5,255 nucleotides of DNA, from positions 1-5,255 of the forward strand of contig JAGGSD010000070.1 of NCBI GenBank assembly GCA_021159265.1, written 5' to 3'. This document shows positions 1 to 5,255 of the stretch, in pieces (within the stretch, counting starts at the first letter, position 1; every line of letters begins with the position of its first letter). The notes under the pieces are model-generated. The model was given only the letters and a program-made list of their open reading frames with translations. It ran no database searches and had not been told where the DNA came from. Both the position numbers and the translations under genes were made by a program. This DNA is from Syntrophobacterales bacterium (GTDB taxonomy: Bacteria; Desulfobacterota; Syntrophia; Syntrophales; UBA6807).

Positions 1-34
1 GAGCTCAGTCGAACCGTTATTTTTTTCGCATGCC

Positions 35-93
35 CTGTCTGCGTGCCTGCCTGTCTGCCGTGCAGGCGGCACAGGCAGGCAACGCACAGACAG
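35..93. repeat. GC-rich bulged palindrome, REP-like element
   Basis: The sequence folds into one long imperfect hairpin. From the outside in, 35-39 (CTGTC) pairs with 89-93, 40-44 (TGCGT) with 82-86, 45-54 (GCCTGCCTGT) with 71-80, and 57-60 (GCCG) with 67-70, leaving a six-base loop at 61-66. Bulges are CA at 87-88, A at 81 and CT at 55-56. That makes about 24 pairs, far more G+C-rich than the AT-rich DNA around it. No T run follows on either strand, so it does not look like an intrinsic terminator. Intergenic position, GC-rich palindromy and bulges resemble REP elements mobilised by REP-associated tyrosine transposases. Copy number cannot be seen here, so the REP assignment is inference. Confidence 0.6.
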
Positions 94-366
94 ACTTGAT
101 CTTGAACGAAAATCCTCATAAATCAACAGAGTCATTATTTCCCGTCATTCTGTTAGCAATAACAAACTTAAATTGAGGAAACACAAGACAGTAATATGAA
201 AAGTATCCAGCTGTCAGCAATCGCTTAGCATAAAGAAATATAACAATCAAGCAAAATTCCAACAAAAAAGATACATTTCGTTATTTTTCTACCCCTTTGC
301 CCTGCATGGCAGAAATTGGGACACGGCGAGAGATGTTGTTATGTGGCAATTTGTAGTAATTGCATG

Positions 367-391
367 TAAAACCCTTATCTTGCTGAAGGGC
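367..391 (-). terminator. Possible weak intrinsic terminator after mltA
   Basis: On the minus strand, about 35 bases past the mltA stop codon, CCCTT (386-390) can pair with AAGGG (372-376) across a nine-base loop. A possible extra G-U pair sits at the base, and a run of four T follows (368-371). The stem is short and the T tract brief, so termination would be inefficient if it happens here. No better hairpin plus T tract was found between 1 and 423. Confidence 0.25.
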
Positions 392-423
392 CACGCTGTA
401 TTATCAGGGAATAATGACGACCG

Positions 424-1608
424 CTACTTCCTTTTCACCAGAAAATACAACTCCCCTTCTTCTTTGGTATGTCCTGCAGTAATTCCGGCGTTCTTTCCTG
501 TACCACAGAACAGATCGACTCTTCCGGGGCCGATTATCGCGCCCCCTGTATCCTGATTTAAAACAAAACGTGAAAATGGTGTCCACGATATTATGCTTCC
601 ATTTTTATCGATAACCGGTTTTTTTGTTCTAATAAAGGCTATGGCACCTTTAGGAAATTGTGTCGGATCTGTCGCTATAGTTCTTCCTGCAGTAACCGGC
701 ACATTTAAACTTCCCACCGGGCCTTCTTTTACAATGCGAAAAAAAACATAACTTTCATTATGGTTTAAAATGCTAGACATTTCCTCCGGATGTTCATTTA
801 AATATTTTTTAATACTTTTAAGGGACACCGCCTCCATAGAAAGCTTTTCTCCATTTACCAGCAATCTGCCGACACTTTTATAGGGGTGACCGTTACATTG
901 GGCAAAACTTACACAGACAACACTTCCGTCGGGAAGGCTAATTATACCGGAACCCTGGATATGTAAAAAGAAAAGATCAACGGGATCGGCAAACCAGGCA
1001 ATTTCAAGACCTCTGCCTTTTAGACATCCTTTTGTATCTATGTCTTCACGCGTGTAATAAGGAACCACTTCGCCATTTTCAAACCTTGCGACGATTCGTT
1101 CTCCCTTGTACTGATTCTTAAATTTCCCGAGATCTATAACGATATGATCATTAGGAGTCCGGTAAATCGGATATCTGTATTCCGCAGTTTCCATCAGTGA
1201 TCCTTTGAGAACCGGCGCATAATATCCAGTAAAGAGGATTTTACCTTTCCCGTCAGAACCAACAGATTTATATACATCAAATGTCTCTCTAATCTTTTCG
1301 TTGAAGCTCCTTTCTGAATCGGAGGACCCCACGATTTCCAGGAATTCCCGAAGGGATTCTTTTAATTCCTTCACGGTGTAGTCATTGCTTCCAAAATGAT
1401 AAAGCCGCGTTTCCGGCAACCTTTCATAATATTCCATACTTCTGTCAATGGCAAGTTTCAGTAATTTCTTATCGAGATCGTCGGTAAAGGATGGGCATTC
1501 GACAGGATCAACCAGTGCAAGGGGGGAAACAGGCTTTTCTATTTTTGCCGCGCAACCAGCCAAAACAAGAAGAGCCCATGTCAGAAGAATAAGATTTCCG
1601 TATTTCAT
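424..1608 (-). CDS. mltA: Membrane-bound lytic murein transglycosylase A (MltA), lipoprotein
   Basis: This is a peptidoglycan lytic transglycosylase. The family cleaves the MurNAc-GlcNAc bond and leaves a 1,6-anhydro-MurNAc end. The 394-residue product compares with about 365 in E. coli MltA. Residues 1-19 form a lipoprotein signal with lipobox L16-A-G-C19. Residue +2 is Ala, not Asp, which fits outer-membrane sorting. The MltA domain is marked by FTGYY (126-130) and LHIQGSG (215-221). A C-terminal 3D domain (about 290-393) carries the three expected aspartates: D314 in ATDP, D353 in NQDTGGAI and D365 in GRVDLF. The last probably corresponds to the catalytic acid of E. coli MltA, judged from memory of the family. 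The start is supported by the signal peptide; the ribosome site is modest (GGAAG, 11 bases upstream). It is the last gene of the cluster, 44 bases after the acetyltransferase. The gene looks intact and ends in TAG. Confidence 0.95.
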   Translation of the reverse strand: MKYGNLILLTWALLVLAGCAAKIEKPVSPLALVDPVECPSFTDDLDKKLLKLAIDRSMEYYERLPETRLYHFGSNDYTVKELKESLREFLEIVGSSDSERSFNEKIRETFDVYKSVGSDGKGKILFTGYYAPVLKGSLMETAEYRYPIYRTPNDHIVIDLGKFKNQYKGERIVARFENGEVVPYYTREDIDTKGCLKGRGLEIAWFADPVDLFFLHIQGSGIISLPDGSVVCVSFAQCNGHPYKSVGRLLVNGEKLSMEAVSLKSIKKYLNEHPEEMSSILNHNESYVFFRIVKEGPVGSLNVPVTAGRTIATDPTQFPKGAIAFIRTKKPVIDKNGSIISWTPFSRFVLNQDTGGAIIGPGRVDLFCGTGKNAGITAGHTKEEGELYFLVKRK

Positions 1609-1652
1609 AATTTTTCACGCTTCCGACATTTTGTGCTTTCGCAACGATGATT

Positions 1653-2111
1653 TTATAATTCCATAATCATCGCCACTTCGTCACAATAATCGGGATATTT
1701 GGGACATTTAAAGCAGTCAGACCATATCTTCTCAGGAAGTGTTGACTTGTCAACCTCCTTAAAGCCCACACTTTTGAAAAACTCCGTTTGATAGGTAAGT
1801 GTAAATATTCTGAAAAGATCCAGGGTTATTGCCTCGGAAATACAGGCCTCAACAAGTTTCCCGCCAATCCCTTTCTGCCTGTGTTCTTCCACGACATACA
1901 GAGATCTTATCTCCGCGAGATTTTCCCAGAAAATGTGCATGGCGCACAGACCAACGATAGAACCATTATCTCCATCAAGATAAATCAAAAAGTCTCTCAG
2001 ATTGCCATAAAGATCCATTAACGACCGGGGAAGCATCTCGCCCTTCCCCGCTGATTCGTTAATCATCCTGTGAATAATTTTCACATCACTGGTTTTTGCT
2101 TTTCTTAACAT
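1653..2111 (-). CDS. GNAT N-acetyltransferase, short ArgA-type (N-acetylglutamate synthase-like)
   Basis: This 152-residue single-domain GNAT protein resembles the short stand-alone ArgA-like enzymes found in bacteria without the long kinase-fused ArgA. Such enzymes acetylate glutamate with acetyl-CoA, the first step of arginine synthesis. The sequence shows the family opening (MLRKAKTSDVKIIHRMIN), LPRSL at 27-31, the strand AEIRSLYV (66-73), the acetyl-CoA loop R78-Q-K-G81-I-G83-G, and the late EFFKSVGF block (110-117). A C-terminal tail holds Cys133, Cys136 and Cys143 in KIWSDCFKCP-type context. The glutamate substrate is inferred from family resemblance; protein or other amino-acid acetylation is possible, and argA would be the symbol if confirmed. 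No strong Shine-Dalgarno sequence is seen: the best is GGGTG about six bases before the ATG. The hairpin at 2124-2180 ends only 12 bases before the start codon. Confidence 0.85.
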   Translation of the reverse strand: MLRKAKTSDVKIIHRMINESAGKGEMLPRSLMDLYGNLRDFLIYLDGDNGSIVGLCAMHIFWENLAEIRSLYVVEEHRQKGIGGKLVEACISEAITLDLFRIFTLTYQTEFFKSVGFKEVDKSTLPEKIWSDCFKCPKYPDYCDEVAMIMEL

Positions 2112-2123
2112 TCCAACACCCGG

Positions 2124-2180
2124 GTTTCAGGTTTCGAGTCAGGGCCAAAAATCAAAAGCATTGAACTCGAAACTCGAAAC
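2124..2180. repeat. Inverted pair of 7-base tandem repeats between recN and the acetyltransferase gene
   Basis: The left arm 2124-2139 is two heptads, GTTTCAG and GTTTCGA, plus GT. The right arm 2165-2180 is two identical heptads, ACTCGAA twice, plus AC. The arms are reverse complements at 14 of 16 positions and enclose a 25-base loop. The element fills almost the whole 70-base gap, starts right at the recN stop codon (2182-2184) and ends 12 bases before the acetyltransferase start at 2111. No T tract follows on the minus strand. A stem in the mRNA could protect the upstream message or affect initiation of the next gene; this is inference. Confidence 0.6.
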
Positions 2181-2181
2181 T

Positions 2182-3882
2182 TTATTCTTTATTATGCGAT
2201 GCCTTCAGCATTTCCCCGGCATGTTCCCGGGTTTTTTCTGTGATGTTCACTCCACCCAGCATTCTCGTAATTTCATCGAGCCGTTCCTGCTCTGTAAGAA
2301 CATTTATTTCTGTGGTTGTTCGATTCCCGGAAACGCGCTTTGAAACAAGGAAATGACCATCTCCGAAGCAGACAATCTGTGGAAGATGAGTAATGCAGAT
2401 AACCTGGTGATGCTTCGACACTTCCTGAAGTTTTTTTCCTACAATCTCTGCAGTAGCTCCTCCAATGCCAGTGTCTACCTCATCGAATATGATCGTACTG
2501 ACCGATCCCGTTCGGGCCAGAACCTTTTTCATGGCAAGAACGATACGTGAAAGCTCTCCTCCGGAAGCTATACGATTTAAGGGTTTTAATTCTTCACCAA
2601 TATTGGTTGAAAGATAAAACTCCACGTTATCCATACCCTTTGAATTCAGCACAGGGTCTCCATCTTCATCTTCAGCCGGTTTATGGAATATAACATCGAA
2701 TATGGCACTTTCCATCTGTAATGTGTGAATTTCGCTTTCTATCGACGTCTTCAACCTTTCCGCTACTTTAACCCTTTTCTGAGACAAATCACGCGCCATC
2801 TCCAGCAGCAATTTCTTTTTCTGAACAATTTCATCCGAAATCTTTTCAATTTCTTCTTCAAAAAAAGATATATCTTCAAGTTCCTCTTTTATTTCTTCTT
2901 TCTTGTGCAATACGCTGTCCAGGGTTCCGCCATGTTTTCTCTTTAATCTCCCCAGAAATTCCAGGCGCTCGTCAATTTCCTCAAATCTTTCCGGATCAAA
3001 CGTTATTTCATTTATATAGTCTCTCAAACGAAACGCAATTTCTTCAAGATTAAAAAATGCAGAATCCAGGCCCTCCGTTGATATTTCGAATTTCGAATCA
3101 ATTTGTTTTATCTCCCTGACATCATGCATCACCCGGCTCAGTTTTTCCAGGACAGAGCTCTCCCCGGCATAAAGAATTTCATATGACCTGTCGGCATGTT
3201 CTCCAAGTTTTTTTGCATTACTTAAAATTTTCTTTTCTTCCTGCAAGGAAATATCTTCGCCAACTTTTATTCCCCCATCTTCAATCTCTTTTAATTGAAA
3301 CTTTAGAAACTCCTCCTTATCCAACTTTTTGTTATTGGCAGACTTCATTTCTCCGAGCTTTCTATTTAGGATCTGATATTCGTTATAGAAATCGGAGAAT
3401 TTCAATCTCAGGGTTACCAGATTCCCAAATTCATCCAGTATATCAATATGGTTATCGGCATTCAGTATGGTCTGATGCTCATGCTGACTGCAAATATTGA
3501 CCAGAGATTCACTTAGAGACGAAAGGATAGAAAGTGTTGCAAGGTGTCCATTGATATAAATCCTGTTCTTCCCTGATCGGGAAACAATTCGTTTAATCAC
3601 GAGTTCATCATTATCTTCATGATAACCCATGCCATCTAATTTTCTCCTTGTCTGATCATCCTTTTCTTCATCTATTTTAAAAAGAGCTTCGACTACCGCG
3701 GAATCTTCAGAAGATCTTATTAAATCGGTAGAAGCCCTGTCTCCGAGCAGAAGACCTACTGCCCCGATTATGATTGATTTACCAGCGCCCGTTTCACCGG
3801 AAATGACATTAAGTCCTTCGGTAAAAGAAACCTTCAGATTATCAATAATTGCTAAATTTTGAATTTTCAGTTCCCTTAACAT
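2182..3882 (-). CDS. recN: DNA repair protein RecN
   Basis: RecN is a cytoplasmic SMC-like ATPase that acts early in recombinational repair of double-strand breaks. The 566 residues are close to the usual 550-560. Both halves of the split ABC ATPase are present: Walker A GETGAGKS (29-36), the SQHEHQ block typical of RecN (132-137), signature ASGGELSR (439-446), Walker B TIIFDEVD (463-470, with D467 and E468), then TGIGG and an H-loop histidine H499 in ITHLPQ. Between the ATPase halves, about 160-390, lie Glu/Lys-rich helices consistent with the short coiled-coil arms. The start is set by MLRELKIQNLAIID, the normal family N-terminus, with GGGAG at 3894-3898, 11 bases upstream. It follows nadK by 153 bases, a pairing common in bacteria. 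No convincing LexA box was found. The gene ends in TAA and appears intact. Confidence 0.97.
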   Translation of the reverse strand: MLRELKIQNLAIIDNLKVSFTEGLNVISGETGAGKSIIIGAVGLLLGDRASTDLIRSSEDSAVVEALFKIDEEKDDQTRRKLDGMGYHEDNDELVIKRIVSRSGKNRIYINGHLATLSILSSLSESLVNICSQHEHQTILNADNHIDILDEFGNLVTLRLKFSDFYNEYQILNRKLGEMKSANNKKLDKEEFLKFQLKEIEDGGIKVGEDISLQEEKKILSNAKKLGEHADRSYEILYAGESSVLEKLSRVMHDVREIKQIDSKFEISTEGLDSAFFNLEEIAFRLRDYINEITFDPERFEEIDERLEFLGRLKRKHGGTLDSVLHKKEEIKEELEDISFFEEEIEKISDEIVQKKKLLLEMARDLSQKRVKVAERLKTSIESEIHTLQMESAIFDVIFHKPAEDEDGDPVLNSKGMDNVEFYLSTNIGEELKPLNRIASGGELSRIVLAMKKVLARTGSVSTIIFDEVDTGIGGATAEIVGKKLQEVSKHHQVICITHLPQIVCFGDGHFLVSKRVSGNRTTTEINVLTEQERLDEITRMLGGVNITEKTREHAGEMLKASHNKE

Positions 3883-3914
3883 AAAAGGTTCTTCTCCCGA
3901 TTAGCTGGTGCAAT

Positions 3915-4005
3915 GGGTTCGAGGATTCAAGGTGCCAAACGCTTTATAATTCTCCAGCATTTCACTTGAACCCCTGAATCCTTGGCCCCTTGAATCCTTA
4001 TAATC
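3915..4005. repeat. Inverted 8-base tandem repeats between nadK and recN
   Basis: On the plus strand, 3966-3997 is four consecutive octads: TTGAACCC, CTGAATCC, TTGGCCCC and TTGAATCC, with a decayed TTATAATC at 3998-4005. At 3915-3938 three octads lie in the opposite orientation; read on the minus strand from 3938 they are TTGGCACC, TTGAATCC and TCGAACCC. Arms 3923-3938 and 3982-3997 are reverse complements at 15 of 16 positions, with a 43-base AT-rich loop. The element takes up most of the nadK-recN gap. It would lie in the 5' leader of recN if the proposed promoter is used. No T tract makes it a terminator. Function unknown. Confidence 0.65.
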
Positions 4006-4031
4006 ATACCAACTCTTCTGGAAATGCTCCA
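4003..4031 (-). promoter_or_regulatory. Possible extended -10 promoter for recN
   Basis: On the minus strand, TG-G-TATGAT (4011 down to 4003) matches the extended -10 consensus TGnTATAAT except for one base. At 17-base spacing the -35 would be TGGAGC (4031-4026), only three of six matches to TTGACA, as is common for extended -10 promoters. It would start a transcript near 3996, giving a recN leader of about 115 bases that contains the octad hairpin. The call rests on motif resemblance alone. Confidence 0.3.
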
Positions 4032-4035
4032 CATA

Positions 4036-4899
4036 TCACGGGAGCCCGCCCCATCCTAACTTTGTACGGAGGATTTCCTGATAATCACGATGAGGAGAAT
4101 CAACAAGGTTAATATAATCGTTCGATTTTTTTACCTCAATTGCATCACCCGATTTCATGATATATGATACCTGCCCGTCGAATATTGCTGTAGCAGATTC
4201 CTCTTTCATCCACAAAATCACTTTTATGGTAACATCGGGAGGAAGCATAATCGGTCTGTTTGTCAGTGTATGCGGGCATATGGGATTAATGATAATGGAG
4301 TTCAGACCAGGAAAAACAATCGGTCCTCCCGCTGAAAGCGAGTACGCCGTAGAACCTGTAGGCGTTGAAATAATCAGGCCATCCGCCTTGAAAGTGGCCA
4401 AATATTTATCATCAACGAATGTTTTCAGATGAATCATCCTGCCAAGGTCTCCTCTGTTAATTACAACATCATTAAGCACCGATTTTTCTATTCCCCGTCC
4501 GTCTTCACCTTGAAAGATTGCATCAAGCATCATTCTTTTCGACGTCTTATACTTCCCCTTGAGAATTAACTCCATGGCGCTGAACATTTCGTTTAGATTA
4601 ACAACTGTCAGAAAACCAAAACCGCCAAGATTGATGCCTATAATGGGCACATCCAGTCCCTTTAACGAACGGCTCGCCACAAGAAGCGTCCCATCGCCTC
4701 CAAAAACAACGATTATATCAACAATTGATGCCAGGTCTTCCCTGTTGATACCGGGAGTTATTCCGGCTTTTTCCGCAATTTCATCTTCCAGAAAAACTTC
4801 CAATCCCTTTTTTAAAAGCCATTCACACAACCGGCATGTATACTCAACGGCGCTTTCTTTACTGCTGTTTGCTATGACCCCTACTTTTGTAATACTCAT
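4036..4899 (-). CDS. nadK: NAD kinase
   Basis: NAD kinase (NadK, formerly PpnK) phosphorylates NAD at the 2' position of the adenosine ribose, the cell's route to NADP; it is cytosolic and usually oligomeric. The 287-residue length matches bacterial NAD kinases. Diagnostic motifs in order are the GGDGT phosphate-binding motif (67-71), NLGGFGFLT (90-98), LNDVVINRG (142-150, the 'NE/D' segment that binds the nicotinamide-side ribose), DGLIISTPTGSTAYSLSAGGPI (173-194), PICPHTL (206-212) and IFDGQ (239-243). The start gives the family N-terminus MSITKVGVIAN. GGAA (4910-4913) lies 10 bases upstream, and a second short AGGG lies only 4 bases upstream. It is the first gene of the minus-strand cluster, and recN follows. 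The reading frame ends in TGA and looks intact. The assignment is secure from the motifs. Confidence 0.97.
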   Translation of the reverse strand: MSITKVGVIANSSKESAVEYTCRLCEWLLKKGLEVFLEDEIAEKAGITPGINREDLASIVDIIVVFGGDGTLLVASRSLKGLDVPIIGINLGGFGFLTVVNLNEMFSAMELILKGKYKTSKRMMLDAIFQGEDGRGIEKSVLNDVVINRGDLGRMIHLKTFVDDKYLATFKADGLIISTPTGSTAYSLSAGGPIVFPGLNSIIINPICPHTLTNRPIMLPPDVTIKVILWMKEESATAIFDGQVSYIMKSGDAIEVKKSNDYINLVDSPHRDYQEILRTKLGWGGLP

Positions 4900-4962
4900 T
4901 TGACCCTGTTTCCAATATATGACTCGAATCTGGTAACATTCATATACAAATTCTCGGAAATA

Positions 4963-4981
4963 GCTACCACAAAAAGGTAGC
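4963..4981. repeat. Short inverted repeat upstream of nadK
   Basis: GCTACC (4963-4968) and GGTAGC (4976-4981) form a perfect six-base-pair stem around a seven-base A-rich loop. It lies 64-82 bases before the nadK start, where an operator or leader hairpin could sit. No terminator-type T tract adjoins it. The inverted repeat is directly visible; any regulatory role is a guess. Confidence 0.35.
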
Positions 4982-5027
4982 GGTGTCTATTTGTAATTAA
5001 GTGAAAGGTATTAGTTCATATATCCGC

Positions 5028-5038
5028 GATCAGTGATC
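5028..5038. repeat. Small odd-length palindrome GATCA-g-TGATC
   Basis: A perfect dyad of two five-base arms around a central G lies 129-139 bases before the nadK start. It has the size of a half-operator pair, but no regulator is identifiable. Short palindromes of this length occur by chance. Confidence 0.2.
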
Positions 5039-5159
5039 AACTAAAACACGTTGACTATCCGTTTGTATAAATAAGAGCGCGCGTGATTTCGATATTGATA
5101 CGCTTATAAACTCAGATCTCTGTCATTTTTGCTGATAACAGGTTAAAATCATGGTAACC

Positions 5160-5195
5160 GTTCACAGGTTCATGGTTCAGCGTTCAGGGTTAAGG
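5160..5195. repeat. 7-base tandem repeat (GTTCANN) upstream of nadK
   Basis: Five consecutive units can be read: GTTCACAG (eight bases), GTTCATG, GTTCAGC, GTTCAGG and GTTAAGG. They are preceded by GGTAACC (5153-5159), which is itself palindromic, and by a GGTTA/TAACC inverted pair at 5141-5145 and 5155-5159. The core GTTCA is the reverse complement of TGAAC, the core of the octads between nadK and recN. No inverted second arm of the heptads is visible inside the window, although it could lie beyond the right edge. Confidence 0.5.
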
Positions 5196-5255
5196 ACAAA
5201 TGCAGCATTAAAGACCTGAAGTCCTCGTCAAAAATGCTCATTTTCGCAAATAATT

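Larger units (their letters stand above)
1..423. other. Gene-free flank downstream of mltA
   Basis: No credible coding region is visible in this stretch on either strand. The open frame that starts at 341 on the plus strand runs into the 3' end of mltA and resembles nothing I recognise. The stretch contains the GC-rich REP-like palindrome at 35-93, a long AT-rich unstructured part from about 95 to 300, and a weak terminator-like hairpin at 367-391. A 6-base-pair AT-rich inverted repeat (GCAATT/AATTGC, 346-363) lacks a T tract. The next gene presumably begins beyond the left edge. Confidence 0.6.
4900..5255. other. Gene-free region upstream of nadK
   Basis: No coding region or RNA gene is recognisable in these 356 bases. 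As the upstream flank of nadK it should hold the cluster's promoter, but no minus-strand pair of good -35 and -10 hexamers at 16-18 base spacing was found. AT-rich candidates such as TATATG near 4942-4947 lack a -35 match. It contains a small hairpin at 4963-4981, an 11-base palindrome at 5028-5038 and a heptad repeat at 5160-5195. Confidence 0.6.

Noticed and set aside
314..323. ATTGGGACAC string, like motifs I associate with transposase-flanking DNA in environmental genomes
   Set aside because: It is only ten bases, with no inverted partner and no transposase nearby; too weak to call.
346..363. GCAATT/AATTGC hairpin as a terminator for mltA
   Set aside because: AT-rich six-pair stem without a T tract on the minus strand.
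341..556. 71-residue plus-strand open frame over the 3' end of mltA
   Set aside because: It overlaps the well-supported mltA on the opposite strand, has no recognisable domain, and its sequence reads as an antisense shadow.
3183..3500. 105-residue plus-strand open frame inside recN
   Set aside because: It lies wholly antisense to the coiled-coil part of recN and has no family resemblance; it is a shadow of the real gene.
3915..4005. Octad array as a CRISPR
   Set aside because: Units are eight bases, directly adjacent with no spacers, and partly inverted; it does not have CRISPR architecture.
4559..4903. 114-residue plus-strand open frame inside nadK
   Set aside because: It is antisense to the conserved NAD kinase N-terminal half, including GGDGT, and has no independent support.
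5051..5071. TTGACT and TATAAA on the plus strand as a promoter
   Set aside because: The spacing is only nine bases, and no plus-strand gene follows within the window.
5141..5159. GGTTA...TAACC dyad as a LexA box of the type reported for Geobacter-like bacteria
   Set aside because: Spacing and internal bases do not match the form I remember, and it lies over 1 kb upstream of recN, before nadK.

Overview
The window reads as a chromosomal housekeeping segment of a Gram-negative bacterium. The best guess is a member of the Desulfobacterota (former Deltaproteobacteria, sulfate-reducing or syntrophic lineages). This rests on protein style: a short ArgA-type acetyltransferase ending in a Cys-containing 'KxWxDCxxCP' tail, the NAD kinase and RecN wording, and a lipoprotein MltA that implies an outer membrane. 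Base composition looks moderate (about 40-45% G+C by eye, not computed). The taxonomic placement is inference.

Layout: four intact genes lie on the minus strand, so transcription runs from high to low coordinates. In transcription order they are NAD kinase (4899-4036), recN (3882-2182), a GNAT/ArgA-like N-acetyltransferase (2111-1653) and the lipoprotein murein lytic transglycosylase mltA (1608-424). The gaps between them are 153, 70 and 44 bases. They could be one operon, but a possible extended -10 element between nadK and recN would let recN start its own transcript. I see no confident sigma-70 promoter upstream of nadK. A weak hairpin plus short T run lies just beyond mltA. The flanks, 1-423 and 4900-5255, hold no credible gene.

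How the genes fit together: nadK makes NADP, recN is an SMC-like ATPase of double-strand-break repair, the acetyltransferase probably feeds arginine biosynthesis, and MltA trims peptidoglycan at the outer membrane. They share no single pathway. nadK next to recN is a widespread neighbourhood (also found in E. coli), so this looks like a conserved core cluster and not an accessory system.

The non-coding DNA is the most interesting part. Three gaps on the recN/nadK side carry short-period tandem repeats built on a GTTCA/TTGAA-type core: 7-base units at 2124-2180, 8-base units at 3915-4005 and 7-base units at 5160-5195. In the first two, the repeats are arranged as inverted arms that could form long stems in RNA or cruciforms in DNA. 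A separate GC-rich REP-like palindrome with small bulges lies at 35-93. I found no CRISPR, insertion sequence, RNA gene or phage gene, and no clearly new protein system.
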